Part shown: piece after piece, positions 27,824-34,363 of the stretch | How positions within the stretch are numbered: position 1 is the stretch's first letter | How the letters are laid out: each line of letters starts with the position of its first letter | Source of the DNA: Methylomonas sp. MK1 | GTDB lineage: Bacteria; Pseudomonadota; Gammaproteobacteria; Methylococcales; Methylomonadaceae | Direction: 5' to 3' | Assembly: GCF_000365425.1 (NCBI RefSeq) | Contig: NZ_AQOV01000001.1 | Location: 1,550,001-1,614,000 of the forward strand | Length of the DNA stretch: 64,000 bases | Program-made: the position numbers and the translations under genes | Notes under the pieces: generated by a model | The model's database searches: none | What the model was told of the DNA's origin: nothing | The model's input: the letters and a program-made list of their open reading frames with translations, nothing else

Positions 27824-27999
27824 AAACAATAGGACTAGAAGGTATCAGATTCGATGGCGATACTATAGTTTTCGAGTTCGATACTAAAGAAAGCTCGGAT
27901 CGTTACAGTGACATATTGTTACATGTCGCAGCGGTCCTCTACTGCTACAACGCACGGACATTCCTTGATACCGCCCCATCAGATCAAACAATCCACTAG
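27799..27999 (+). pseudogene. Unidentified C-terminal gene fragment
   Basis: From the point where the Fic similarity ends, another frame reads [20 protein letters not shown] then DTIVFEFDTKESSDRYSDIL and further to a stop at 27999. The composition is protein-like (alternating hydrophobic pattern, acidic), but there is no start codon or ribosome site in this frame. I do not recognise the parent. A recombination joint at about 27795-27800 between two gene fragments is the simplest reading. Confidence 0.5.
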
Positions 28000-28005
28000 A
28001 CCAGC

Positions 28006-28029
28006 AGCCGGGAAACCCCCGGCTTTTTT
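28006..28029 (+). terminator. Intrinsic terminator after the gene fragments
   Basis: AGCCGGG-GAAAC-CCCGGCT followed by TTTTTT, 7 bp after the stop of the fragment at 27999. Confidence 0.8.
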
Positions 28030-28127
28030 GTGACCAGCGTTTTATTTCCGCGCATAACTTCCTGGCTGTTTTCTATCTACTCCTAGACTTGGTTCGTCAG
28101 GCAAAGAGCAATTGCTACACACTTAAT

Positions 28128-28163
28128 GGCCGATAGCGCTATCTTGGGTTATCGGCTTTTTTT
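28128..28163 (+). terminator. Second intrinsic terminator-like hairpin
   Basis: GCCGATA, a 14-base loop that contains a minor AGCGCT palindrome, then TATCGGC and seven T. There is no intact gene directly upstream, so it is probably left over from a lost one. Confidence 0.65.
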
Positions 28164-28484
28164 GTGGCTGGCTGGTGGCGTCGATCCCTTGTGATCAACC
28201 ATGCAATCTGTCAGGATTGTAAAAGTAGGCTGGGTTGAATGATAATGAAACCCAAATTCGAAGGTTATAAATTTTGTCGTTCGAATAAGATTTTAATGCG
28301 AAAAAAATCTCGGTTATTTCAAAGCGTTTGCTGGGTTCCGCGTTGCACTACCTAGCCTAAGGCCCCGATAAGAAGAAGGCGCGCAAATAATCTAAGCTGA
28401 TGACCTAAAAACACAGAAATCAAGAAGATATACGATGGTTTTAGGATCGAAACTCACCTTAAACTCCAAATGGACTCAAACCAC
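28164..28484. other. Gene-free stretch before the LSGC-motif gene
   Basis: No reading frame with protein character was found in these roughly 320 bases. AT-rich segments near 28255-28310 could hold the promoter of the gene at 28497. Confidence 0.5.
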
Positions 28485-28496
28485 CGAGGAGGAGTT

Positions 28497-29504
28497 ATGC
28501 AAGTCGATAATGCACAATCTGTTTTAGACTCAGCGGGACAGTATGAAATTGCAGTGTACAGCTTTGTTTACTCAGTTAACAATACGGCAATCGCGCAACG
28601 AGGCATTCAGGCGCCCAAAGGGCTCACTACCTGGGGGATGTCCGGCTGTTACGGCGTAGCGGTATTTGGAGGGCAAGCCAATAACGCGCAAGTCGATTTT
28701 CTCGCGATGTTCCATTCCTCTGGTGGGCTTGGCCTCGATCGCCTTAATGAATTTCTCACACATCTCGAAAGGCAATTGCCACAACCGGGGGGGAATTTCC
28801 AGTGGGTCCTTGTGATATCCCAAGGAAACGAACAAGGTCAAAATTACAATTGGACGGCATTAGCCACAGATGCCCCTAACTGTCAATTATTCAACACCCT
28901 ACCAGCCCAAGTTAACATGATGAATGGCCCAGCCCCGGGTGGTTCTCACAATGCGTTTGCCGTTGATTTTGGCGGACACTGGGGCGCGCTGGGGGGCAAT
29001 ATAGTCAACGCCCCACAATGGGCCGTTGCGCCACGCAACAACGGATCGGTTAGTGTCGCCCATCCTAGGGGGCAACGGGGATGCTGCTACATATCCTCGG
29101 CGTGTTGTCAGTACTTGGGTTTACCTGACAATTGTGATGTACTTGAGACACTTCGAAAGTATCGTGACAATGTCCTTATCTTGACTGACGAAGGAAAACG
29201 CGACATAGAAGCGTACTACCAGCAAGCCCCCACAATCGTCAGACGGCTAGAAAGTCTTGCGAATTGCGAACAGGTCTACTCGGTAATTTACAGGAACTAT
29301 TTGGTTCCTGCTGTTCAACTCATTCAGGCTGGGAAAAATGACGAAGCGCATTGCATCTACAGAACGCTCGTTTCAGACTTAACTCGATATCTGGACATGA
29401 GTGAATGCCCTGACTGGATGGATGCGACGCTGGCATTCGGTGATGACCTTGCGCGAGCAACCCATAACGGCTTCACTCTGCCGATAGGTTTTTTGTCCAC
29501 ATGA
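28497..29504 (+). CDS. Putative (L/M)SGC-type deamidase fold protein with C-terminal CFI-box-like domain
   Basis: An intact 335-residue protein of no named family that I recognise. Residues about 15-100 contain TTWGMSGCYGVAVFGG and, 22 residues after the Cys, FLAMFHSSGG. A Cys in an xSGC turn before a strand and a His in the next strand is the catalytic arrangement of CNF1/BLF1/CheD glutamine deamidases (LSGC or GSC, then His). Residues 196-260 (CYISSACCQYLGLP, LETLRKYRDNVLI, YYQQAPTIVRRL) resemble the CFI-box C-terminal domain (CFIATAAYG, LRxFRDxxL, YY..SP). There is no signal peptide. ATG 28497 is fixed by the very strong GAGGAGGAG site; ATG 28470 has none. Deamidase activity is inference. 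Confidence 0.7.
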   Translation: MQVDNAQSVLDSAGQYEIAVYSFVYSVNNTAIAQRGIQAPKGLTTWGMSGCYGVAVFGGQANNAQVDFLAMFHSSGGLGLDRLNEFLTHLERQLPQPGGNFQWVLVISQGNEQGQNYNWTALATDAPNCQLFNTLPAQVNMMNGPAPGGSHNAFAVDFGGHWGALGGNIVNAPQWAVAPRNNGSVSVAHPRGQRGCCYISSACCQYLGLPDNCDVLETLRKYRDNVLILTDEGKRDIEAYYQQAPTIVRRLESLANCEQVYSVIYRNYLVPAVQLIQAGKNDEAHCIYRTLVSDLTRYLDMSECPDWMDATLAFGDDLARATHNGFTLPIGFLST

Positions 29505-29818
29505 GGCTGAATACACAAGATCAGGCCGCAGGGCGCGGTTAACAACGTGCACCGCGATGGCAATCCGCTCGTCGCTACCTGCGAAAACCCCCAGCAGATT
29601 GGCTCCGGCTCAGCCGAACCAACATTTCAGCCTAATTAAATGTTTATGGGCTTTATCCTGGTGGATGCCTGCATCATTGACGGGGTAAACAATGCGTTTT
29701 TTGACTATGAAGGCATTGTGATTGTGCCAATGCAGGACAAATAGCGCATCGCAAAGCTAATAATTATATGAATTTGCGCATCTAGTTACGCAGAATCGAC
29801 TTTTTCACATTGCTAAAA
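29505..29818. other. Decayed stretch between the LSGC-motif gene and the HigBA operon
   Basis: Only short readings are present. One from about 29540 ends at the TAA at 29637-29639 (protein-like GAVNNVHRDGNPLVATCENP). It is followed at once by ATG 29640 opening a 34-codon frame (MFMGFILVDACIIDGVNNAF, stop 29744). They could be remnants of larger genes; neither has a clear ribosome site. Confidence 0.4.
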
Positions 29819-29834
29819 TTAACTTATAAGTTAA
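29819..29834. promoter_or_regulatory. Palindromic operator of the HigBA operon
   Basis: TTAACTTATAAGTTAA is a perfect 16-bp palindrome ending 3 bp before the ATG at 29838. Type II antitoxins of the XRE class bind such dyads to repress their own operon, so this is the likely HigA-type operator. It would block the promoter or leader directly. Confidence 0.75.
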
Positions 29835-29837
29835 TAT

Positions 29838-30254
29838 ATGAAACTGAAGGTGATCCACAGCGCGCGCTATAAAATTGCAGCCGTTATGAACGGGGACTCG
29901 TGCGATTTGGAAGCATTTTTCAACGAACTTTCGGCAAAATACAACGCCAGCGCGACTGGCTTATTTACGCTAATCGATCGTATTGCCAAAGAAGGACTGG
30001 ACGGTCTATCTAGCCAGCTTTGGCATATGGTGGACAATAACGAAAAAATATTTGAATTGATAAAAGGCGACTTAAGGTTGCTATTTTTTAAAGGTAATGG
30101 CGATGTCTTGATAATTGCTTCACATGGCTTTATCAAGAAATCACAGAAAACACCTGATAAAGAAAAGACCAAGGCAATTCGACATAAAAAACAATACCAG
30201 ACAGCCCACGATCAGGGATCTATAAGACTGGTAGAAGAATCGGAGGAAAACTGA
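29838..30254 (+). CDS. HigB-like toxin, phage Gp49 (RelE-superfamily) type
   Basis: The 138-residue protein has the Gp49-like core: CDLEAFFNELSAKYNASATG, GLSSQLWHMVDNNEKIFEL, KGDLRLLFFKGNGDVLIIA and HGFIKKSQKTPDKEKTKAI. In family members this is a ribosome-dependent mRNA endonuclease that stops growth. A lysine/acidic tail extends past the usual end. The stop TGA overlaps the antitoxin ATG by one base (TGATG). Toxin-first order, as in HigBA, and the adjoining palindrome support the assignment. Confidence 0.88.
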   Translation: MKLKVIHSARYKIAAVMNGDSCDLEAFFNELSAKYNASATGLFTLIDRIAKEGLDGLSSQLWHMVDNNEKIFELIKGDLRLLFFKGNGDVLIIASHGFIKKSQKTPDKEKTKAIRHKKQYQTAHDQGSIRLVEESEEN

Positions 30255-30664
30255 TGGCGATTAAGTCTTTCAAACAATTACTGGCGGATGCCAAACAAAC
30301 CGATGCATTTTGGTTTGAAAAGGCAAAACTCGATTTTTCCGTTGCGTTTAACAAAATGTTTGCGCGTAGTGGTATGACACAAGTTGAGCTAGCTAAAAAA
30401 TTGAATACCAGCCCCGCTTATATCAACAAGGTTTTTAAAGCGGATGCCAACTTTACTATCGAAACCATGACTAAACTGGCTCGCTCAGTTGATGGAAATC
30501 TACAAATTTTCATTATCCCGCAACATCCCGCAGCCAGTCAGCTACAACTAACTGCCAAAGCAAGCAGGCAGCCGCAAATTTATAATGGCAAGGCAGGACA
30601 CCCCCAAAATCAACCGTCAGGTATCTCTTCAATACCCAGCACTGTGACAGCTGCTGCATGTTAA
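30254..30664 (+). CDS. XRE-family HigA-like antitoxin
   Basis: A 136-residue protein with an N-terminal helical part (SFKQLLADAKQTDAFWFEKAK) and a helix-turn-helix at about 37-75 (RSGMTQVELAKKLNTSPAYI, then NFTIETMTKLARSVDGNL). The remaining 50 residues are low-complexity and polar (QPQIYNGKAGHPQNQPSG), longer than usual for this family, and may be unstructured. It should neutralise the upstream toxin and bind the 16-bp palindrome. The start is preceded by CGGAGG inside the toxin gene. Confidence 0.88.
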   Translation: MAIKSFKQLLADAKQTDAFWFEKAKLDFSVAFNKMFARSGMTQVELAKKLNTSPAYINKVFKADANFTIETMTKLARSVDGNLQIFIIPQHPAASQLQLTAKASRQPQIYNGKAGHPQNQPSGISSIPSTVTAAAC

Positions 30665-30680
30665 TGACGCGAGAACGATC

Positions 30681-31109
30681 ATGAGCAACCGCTATTTGCA
30701 CTCACTATGGTGCGACGATATTCGATTAGAAGTGGGTAATAAACCCTCTTTTATGGGGTCTTATTTGGGCGGTGTCACCATACCATTTACTCCGTTTATT
30801 TTCCCGAAATTATGCTGCTACATTTGGGCATCTACCCCTATTGATAATCCTTTTAAAAAAGTTGAAGTACAGGTAACCCGTGATGACGGTACGCTGCTAA
30901 CACAAATGGTTTTGGATAATCCGGAAGAAATGATCGCGACAATTGAAGCAACCGAGGATGCAAAGTCGTTATTTTTAATGTTTGGCCTGACTATTGCCCC
31001 GGCAGAAATACCCGAAGGCTGTAAATACCTTGTCGTCACCATGAAAACTGAAGCCGAAACCCTGGAAGGACCAAAACTAAGAATAACCATTGCGCCTCCT
31101 GCACTCTAA
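30681..31109 (+). CDS. DUF6941-type protein, third gene of the TA operon
   Basis: The 142-residue product starts HSLWCDDIRLEVGNKPSFMG then SYLGGVTIPFTPFIFPKLCC. I associate that opening with the DUF6941 family (CDDIRxExxGKxSxIGxY). A C2-like beta sandwich is suggested by VEVQVTRDDGTLL, LFGLTIAPAEIPEGCKYLVV and LRITIAP. Function is unknown. It follows the antitoxin by 16 bp and is followed by a strong terminator, so it belongs to the same transcript. A role as a third TA component is unproven. Confidence 0.7.
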   Translation: MSNRYLHSLWCDDIRLEVGNKPSFMGSYLGGVTIPFTPFIFPKLCCYIWASTPIDNPFKKVEVQVTRDDGTLLTQMVLDNPEEMIATIEATEDAKSLFLMFGLTIAPAEIPEGCKYLVVTMKTEAETLEGPKLRITIAPPAL

Positions 31110-31130
31110 ATCTTAAAAACTTCGAACACA

Positions 31131-31152
31131 AACCCGCTTCGGCGGGTTTTTT
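31131..31152 (+). terminator. Intrinsic terminator of the HigBA-DUF6941 operon
   Basis: AACCCGC-TTC-GGCGGGTT followed by TTTTTT, 22 bp after the stop of the third gene. Confidence 0.9.
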
Positions 31153-31278
31153 ATGCGTGTCACCCAACAGATTTCGAGCGGATTTAAGTGCTTGGTTGGC
31201 TTCAAATAACCCGGAACATCACAGATTTACCTCCGCGACTTTGGGCTACACTTTGATTTTTTGCCGGAGCCACTTTTA

Positions 31279-31383
31279 ATGCTCGCACCAAAGCCACGCA
31301 CACCGCCGCCGCCTCGACCAGGCTGGAATTACGATACCTACTTCCTGGCGCAGTTGGCTAAGGCCAAGGAACAAAAGCGGTAG
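31279..31383 (+). CDS. Possible small proline-rich protein of 34 residues
   Basis: ATG 31279 opens MLAPKPRTPPPPRPGWNYDT and ends AKAKEQKR before TAG. A weak GCCGGAG lies about 10 bases upstream. The proline-rich start followed by an amphipathic tail is plausible for a small phage or plasmid protein, but nothing recognisable supports it. Confidence 0.3.
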   Translation: MLAPKPRTPPPPRPGWNYDTYFLAQLAKAKEQKR

Positions 31384-31779
31384 CAGTTGTTGGGTGAGGT
31401 TTCGTTCCTCATCACCGGCCAAATCGGAACCAGGAGTTCCGATTTGCAAGCTCATCGACACCGCTCGTTCCCCAATTTACTGGGCTTGAGTAGTTATCGC
31501 TAGATAACCGGAATTCCGGTTATTGCCCTGATTTCAAATCAGGCCTTGATAGGAGTCGTACAATTTAACGGTTCCTATATTAATGTCGCAAGCGATACAA
31601 GTTATTGAAATATAACTCCCTAAACATTAGTGAGTCCAGCAGACGGCTATTGCCCTGATTTCAAGTGACGTCGGTATTGCCGACATCATGTAGATGCCAG
31701 CAAATTTGCGTTCATCGGATTTAGGCTTGGTATTGCCGACTCCAAGGCTCTGCATAGTACGCAGCCCCCTGGTTCAGTA
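31384..31779. other. Decayed region left of the IS element
   Basis: There is no gene. The words TATTGCCCTGATTTCAA occur twice (about 31520 and 31645), and GGTATTGCCGAC occurs twice (about 31670 and 31729). These are short direct repeats of unknown origin in degenerate island DNA. Confidence 0.45.
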
Positions 31780-31816
31780 ATGCAAAATTGCGTTACCTTT
31801 ATTTTCAATACACTAG

Positions 31817-32652
31817 ATAGTGTCGTCACAAAATCATGAGATAATTGCTCTATCTCAATAATTTTGAAGGAAAAAGATGGTGGAACCAGCATATCGCCGA
31901 CACGATATATCGGATCGAGTCTGGCAAATATTGGAACCCCGCTTGCCTGGGCGCGAAGGTGCCTGGGGCGGTAAAGCCCGTGATAACCGCTTGTTTATCA
32001 ATGCCGTTTTCTGGATTTTGCGCACCGGTGCGCCGTGGCGCGACTTGCCGCCCGACTATGGCGATTGGAAGAACACTCATCGCCGATTTTGCCGCTGGCG
32101 AGATAAAGGCATTTGGGAATCGCTGCTGGAACAATTGGTGACTGAACCCGATTATGAATGGCTGATGATCGATGCCAGTCACATCAAGGTTCACCCGCAT
32201 GCCGCGGGGGCAAAAGGCGGCAACCAAGACATGGGGGTCACAAAAGGGGGCTCAATAGTAAGATACATCTGGCCGTGGATGCGCATGGTATGCCGGTCAG
32301 AATACTTGTTACAGCAGGTACCACTGCGGATTGTTCACAGGCTCCAACCTTGATCGATGGCCTGGATGCTCAGCATCTGTTGGCGGACAAAGGTTACGAC
32401 AGCGATGCTATCGTCGCCCAAGCCGAAGCGGGCAATATGGCGGTTGTGATACCGCCGCGTCGAAATCGCAAACAACTTCGCGAATACGACCGGGAGCTTT
32501 ACAGACTTCGGCACTTGGTGGAAAACGCTTTCTTACACCTTAAACGCTGGCGAGGCATCGCTACCCGCTACGCTAAAAACACAGCATCATTCTTGGCCGC
32601 CGTACAAATCCGCTGTATCGCTCTTTGGGTGGCTATCTTATGACGACACTAT
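31817..32652 (+). mobile_element. IS5-family insertion sequence (836 bp) with CTAG target duplication
   Basis: The terminal inverted repeats ATAGTGTCGTCA (31817-31828) and TGACGACACTAT (32641-32652) are exact over 12 bp. They are flanked by CTAG at 31813-31816 and 32653-32656. A YTAR target duplication and a two-frame transposase are the habit of the IS427-type branch of IS5. Both reading frames are intact, so it may be active. Confidence 0.93.
31877..32643 (+). CDS. IS5-family transposase made by a -1 frameshift (orfA 31877-32353, orfB frame to 32643)
   Basis: A DDE transposase encoded in two frames. orfA carries the DUF4096-like N-terminal region (YRRHDISDRVWQILEPRLPG, RTGAPWRDLPPDYGDW) and the first Asp in MIDASHIKVH. 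The orfB frame carries NSKIHLAVDAHGMPV, the second Asp in LLADKGYDSDAIV and the Glu in RHLVENAFLHLKRWRGIATR. The frames join naturally at the ACAAAAGGGGGC run (32240-32251), where a -1 slip on the A/G homopolymers gives VTKGGLNSKIH, the usual family sequence. Left unshifted, orfA ends early at 32353. Confidence 0.9.
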
Positions 32653-32935
32653 CTAGGAACGGGGCGAGCACTGTGCGGACCATTCCAATTTGAAGGCAGG
32701 TCGATTCGCGTCATTACCGATGAAAATTGAGATACTTGGTTTGTGGCGTCAGACATTTGCGAGGCTTTGGCGCTTCCAGAAACACATAAAGCAGTGTGCC
32801 GGCTAGATGACGATGAAAAGGGTACGAACAATATTCGTACCCCTTCTCAGAACGCAATAACTGGCATTCCGGTTATTTGGGCAAAACAAGAGCTTAAGGA
32901 ATGTCGCAGAAAAACGCGGTATCGATTGAAATAAC

Positions 32936-32952
32936 CCTAGATTGAATCTAGG
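32936..32952. repeat. Short inverted repeat
   Basis: CCTAGATT-G-AATCTAGG, an 8-bp-arm palindrome directly after the stop of the Bro-N remnant. Its role is unknown. Confidence 0.45.
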
Positions 32953-33002
32953 CCTATTCAGCAAATCACACCAATCCGCCAAATCGGCGGTTTGACTTAC
33001 AT

Positions 33003-33040
33003 AAAAAACCGGCAAAGCCCACCGTATAGGGCTTGCCGGT
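33003..33040 (-). terminator. Strong terminator hairpin on the minus strand
   Basis: The minus strand reads ACCGGCAAGCCC, an 8-base loop, GGGCTTTGCCGGT and then TTTTTTAT. No intact minus-strand gene ends here; only gene-free sequence lies between it and the tRNA. It may be the leftover terminator of a lost island gene such as an integrase. Confidence 0.7.
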
Positions 33041-33327
33041 CTATGCGTCCTTGCAATTTTCATGAGCTGACAAGATGCCGGCCTGATCATTTGGGAGAAC
33101 GGGCCGGCTGCGCGCTAAGCTCGCCAACCTAACGCAAGGCCAGTATATCGGCTCGGCTTGGCTGGATCGGTGGCGCTTTCCGGGATTGAACCATCCCCCA
33201 ATGGGGGATTGGGATTGGAGATTACCGGCAACGGCGGGAATTATCCCTGCGTCGTTTTGGTAGTGGGCGATTACCACTAATTACAACCTGTTTCTATTTC
33301 GCGTGGTGACTCTATGGTGACTCAAAA
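33041..33327. other. Gene-free island edge next to tRNA-Thr
   Basis: No intact gene is seen. The repeated word TGGTGACTC occurs twice 10 bp apart (about 33303-33325), close to the tRNA 3' side, a place where integrase attachment sites usually lie. No second copy of the tRNA 3' end was noticed in the window. Confidence 0.4.
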
Positions 33328-33361
33328 TAAAAAAGGCCTAGGTGAAAAACACCTAAGCCAT
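33328..33361 (-). terminator. Terminator of tRNA-Thr
   Basis: On the minus strand, GGCTTAGGTG-TTTTT-CACCTAGGCC is followed by TTTTTTATT. It lies 10 bp beyond the tRNA 3' end. Confidence 0.9.
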
Positions 33362-33371
33362 TTGATAAATA

Positions 33372-33447
33372 TGGAGCTGGCGATGGGACTCGAACCCGCG
33401 ACCGGCTGATTACAAATCAGCTGCTCTACCAACTGAGCTACACCAGC
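33372..33447 (-). tRNA. tRNA-Thr (anticodon TGT)
   Basis: The minus strand gives a 76-base cloverleaf with acceptor GCTGGTG/CGCCAGC, D arm GCTCAGTTGGTAGAGC, anticodon stem-loop CTGATTTGTAATCAG (anticodon TGT, reading ACA), T arm GCGGGTTCGAGTCCCAT and an encoded 3' CCA. The gene stands alone, not in the frequent tRNA-tufB cluster. Its 3' end faces the decayed island to the left, as expected for an integration target. Confidence 0.97.
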
Positions 33448-33520
33448 AAATTATTCGCACATTATACCTGTTATTTCGAACATTTCCAGCACTAAGTTCA
33501 CTTAGCTCGTCGAATTGCAG

Positions 33521-34363
33521 TCACCCCCCTTGAATACTGCTCAACATACTGCCGATGTAATTGAGCGTTTCATGCAGAAAAACAATTAGTTCATCAAGTT
33601 TATCCTGCACAAACACCAGAAAATGACTGTGGTTGAAGTTTTGATCTTGGTAAAAACTCAAACCGTTGTTAATGGTATTAGCCCCCATCAACAACATGAT
33701 GAATGCCGCGGCCTTCAACATTAAACCGCGTAGTTTCACACTCATTTTGCCGAAGGCGACGCTGATAAACAGCATCATCGGTAAAGTCCCAGCGCCAAAT
33801 GCCAACATCAACGCCCCACCCTCAAGCAACGTAGCAGCAGTGGTGGCTTTTACAGCCATGGCAAACGTCAGCATGCATGGCATCAAACCATTCAATAGGC
33901 CAGCGATAACTGAACCTAGCAATGGTCCTTTTTGATTAGCCGCAGCATAACCTTTGCGCAACACTTGCATGGGAATCAAACGTATCGAACCTTGCCAGGG
34001 TATCCAGCCCAGTACGCCCAGCGCCAACACAATCACGACCGCGCCCATCAACATTTGTAGGATACTCTGGATCTTGCCGAACAAGCCGCTGGATACCAGC
34101 ACCACGCCCAAAGAAGCAGCTAATACGCCGATCAAGGTATACACGGAAATTCGCGCGGCTTGATAAGCTATATAAGGTAGATAACTGCGGCTTTTCCCGG
34201 CCCGCATGAAATAACCGGATACTAGCGCCCCACACATCCCCAAGCAGTGCCCGCTGCCCAAGAATCCGGCAACGAACGCCAGGGAGTAATCGAATCCCGT
34301 GGCCGCAGCCATTTCGGTCATGCCGTGCATGGCATGATCCATACCTTCCATATTGTGTTCCAT
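33521..34363 (-). CDS. UreH/TauE-like (sulfite exporter family) membrane protein of the copper cluster
   Basis: The 280-residue protein starts with a Met/His-rich periplasmic-type segment (MEHNMEGMDHAMHGMTEM), a likely copper ligand region. About six membrane segments of the UreH_2/DsbD-like fold follow, with the hallmark GFLGSGHCLGMCGALVSGYF and GLLNGLMPCMLTFAMAV, each holding Cys and Gly. Such proteins often sit beside CcoI/CopA ATPases and are implicated in copper delivery to cuproenzymes. The start codon abuts the stop of the ATPase gene, so the two are co-translated. The hydrophobic tail VQDKLDELIVFLHETLNYIG follows. Confidence 0.85.
   Translation of the reverse strand: MEHNMEGMDHAMHGMTEMAAATGFDYSLAFVAGFLGSGHCLGMCGALVSGYFMRAGKSRSYLPYIAYQAARISVYTLIGVLAASLGVVLVSSGLFGKIQSILQMLMGAVVIVLALGVLGWIPWQGSIRLIPMQVLRKGYAAANQKGPLLGSVIAGLLNGLMPCMLTFAMAVKATTAATLLEGGALMLAFGAGTLPMMLFISVAFGKMSVKLRGLMLKAAAFIMLLMGANTINNGLSFYQDQNFNHSHFLVFVQDKLDELIVFLHETLNYIGSMLSSIQGG

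Larger units (their letters stand above)
31780..32934 (+). pseudogene. Bro-N (phage antirepressor) gene broken by an IS5-family element and a nonsense codon
   Basis: Right of the IS, the reading FQFEGRSIRVITDEN, then TGA at 32728-32730, then DTWFVASDICEALALPETHK and AVCRLDDDEKGTNN is a Bro-N domain start (WFVAxDVCxAL...LDDDEK). If the 836-bp IS and one CTAG copy are removed, ATG 31780 is joined in frame to this sequence. So the IS interrupted a reading frame; whether ATG 31780 was the true start is uncertain. After LDDDEKGTNN similarity is soon lost and the frame stops at 32934. The gene is dead three ways. Confidence 0.75.
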
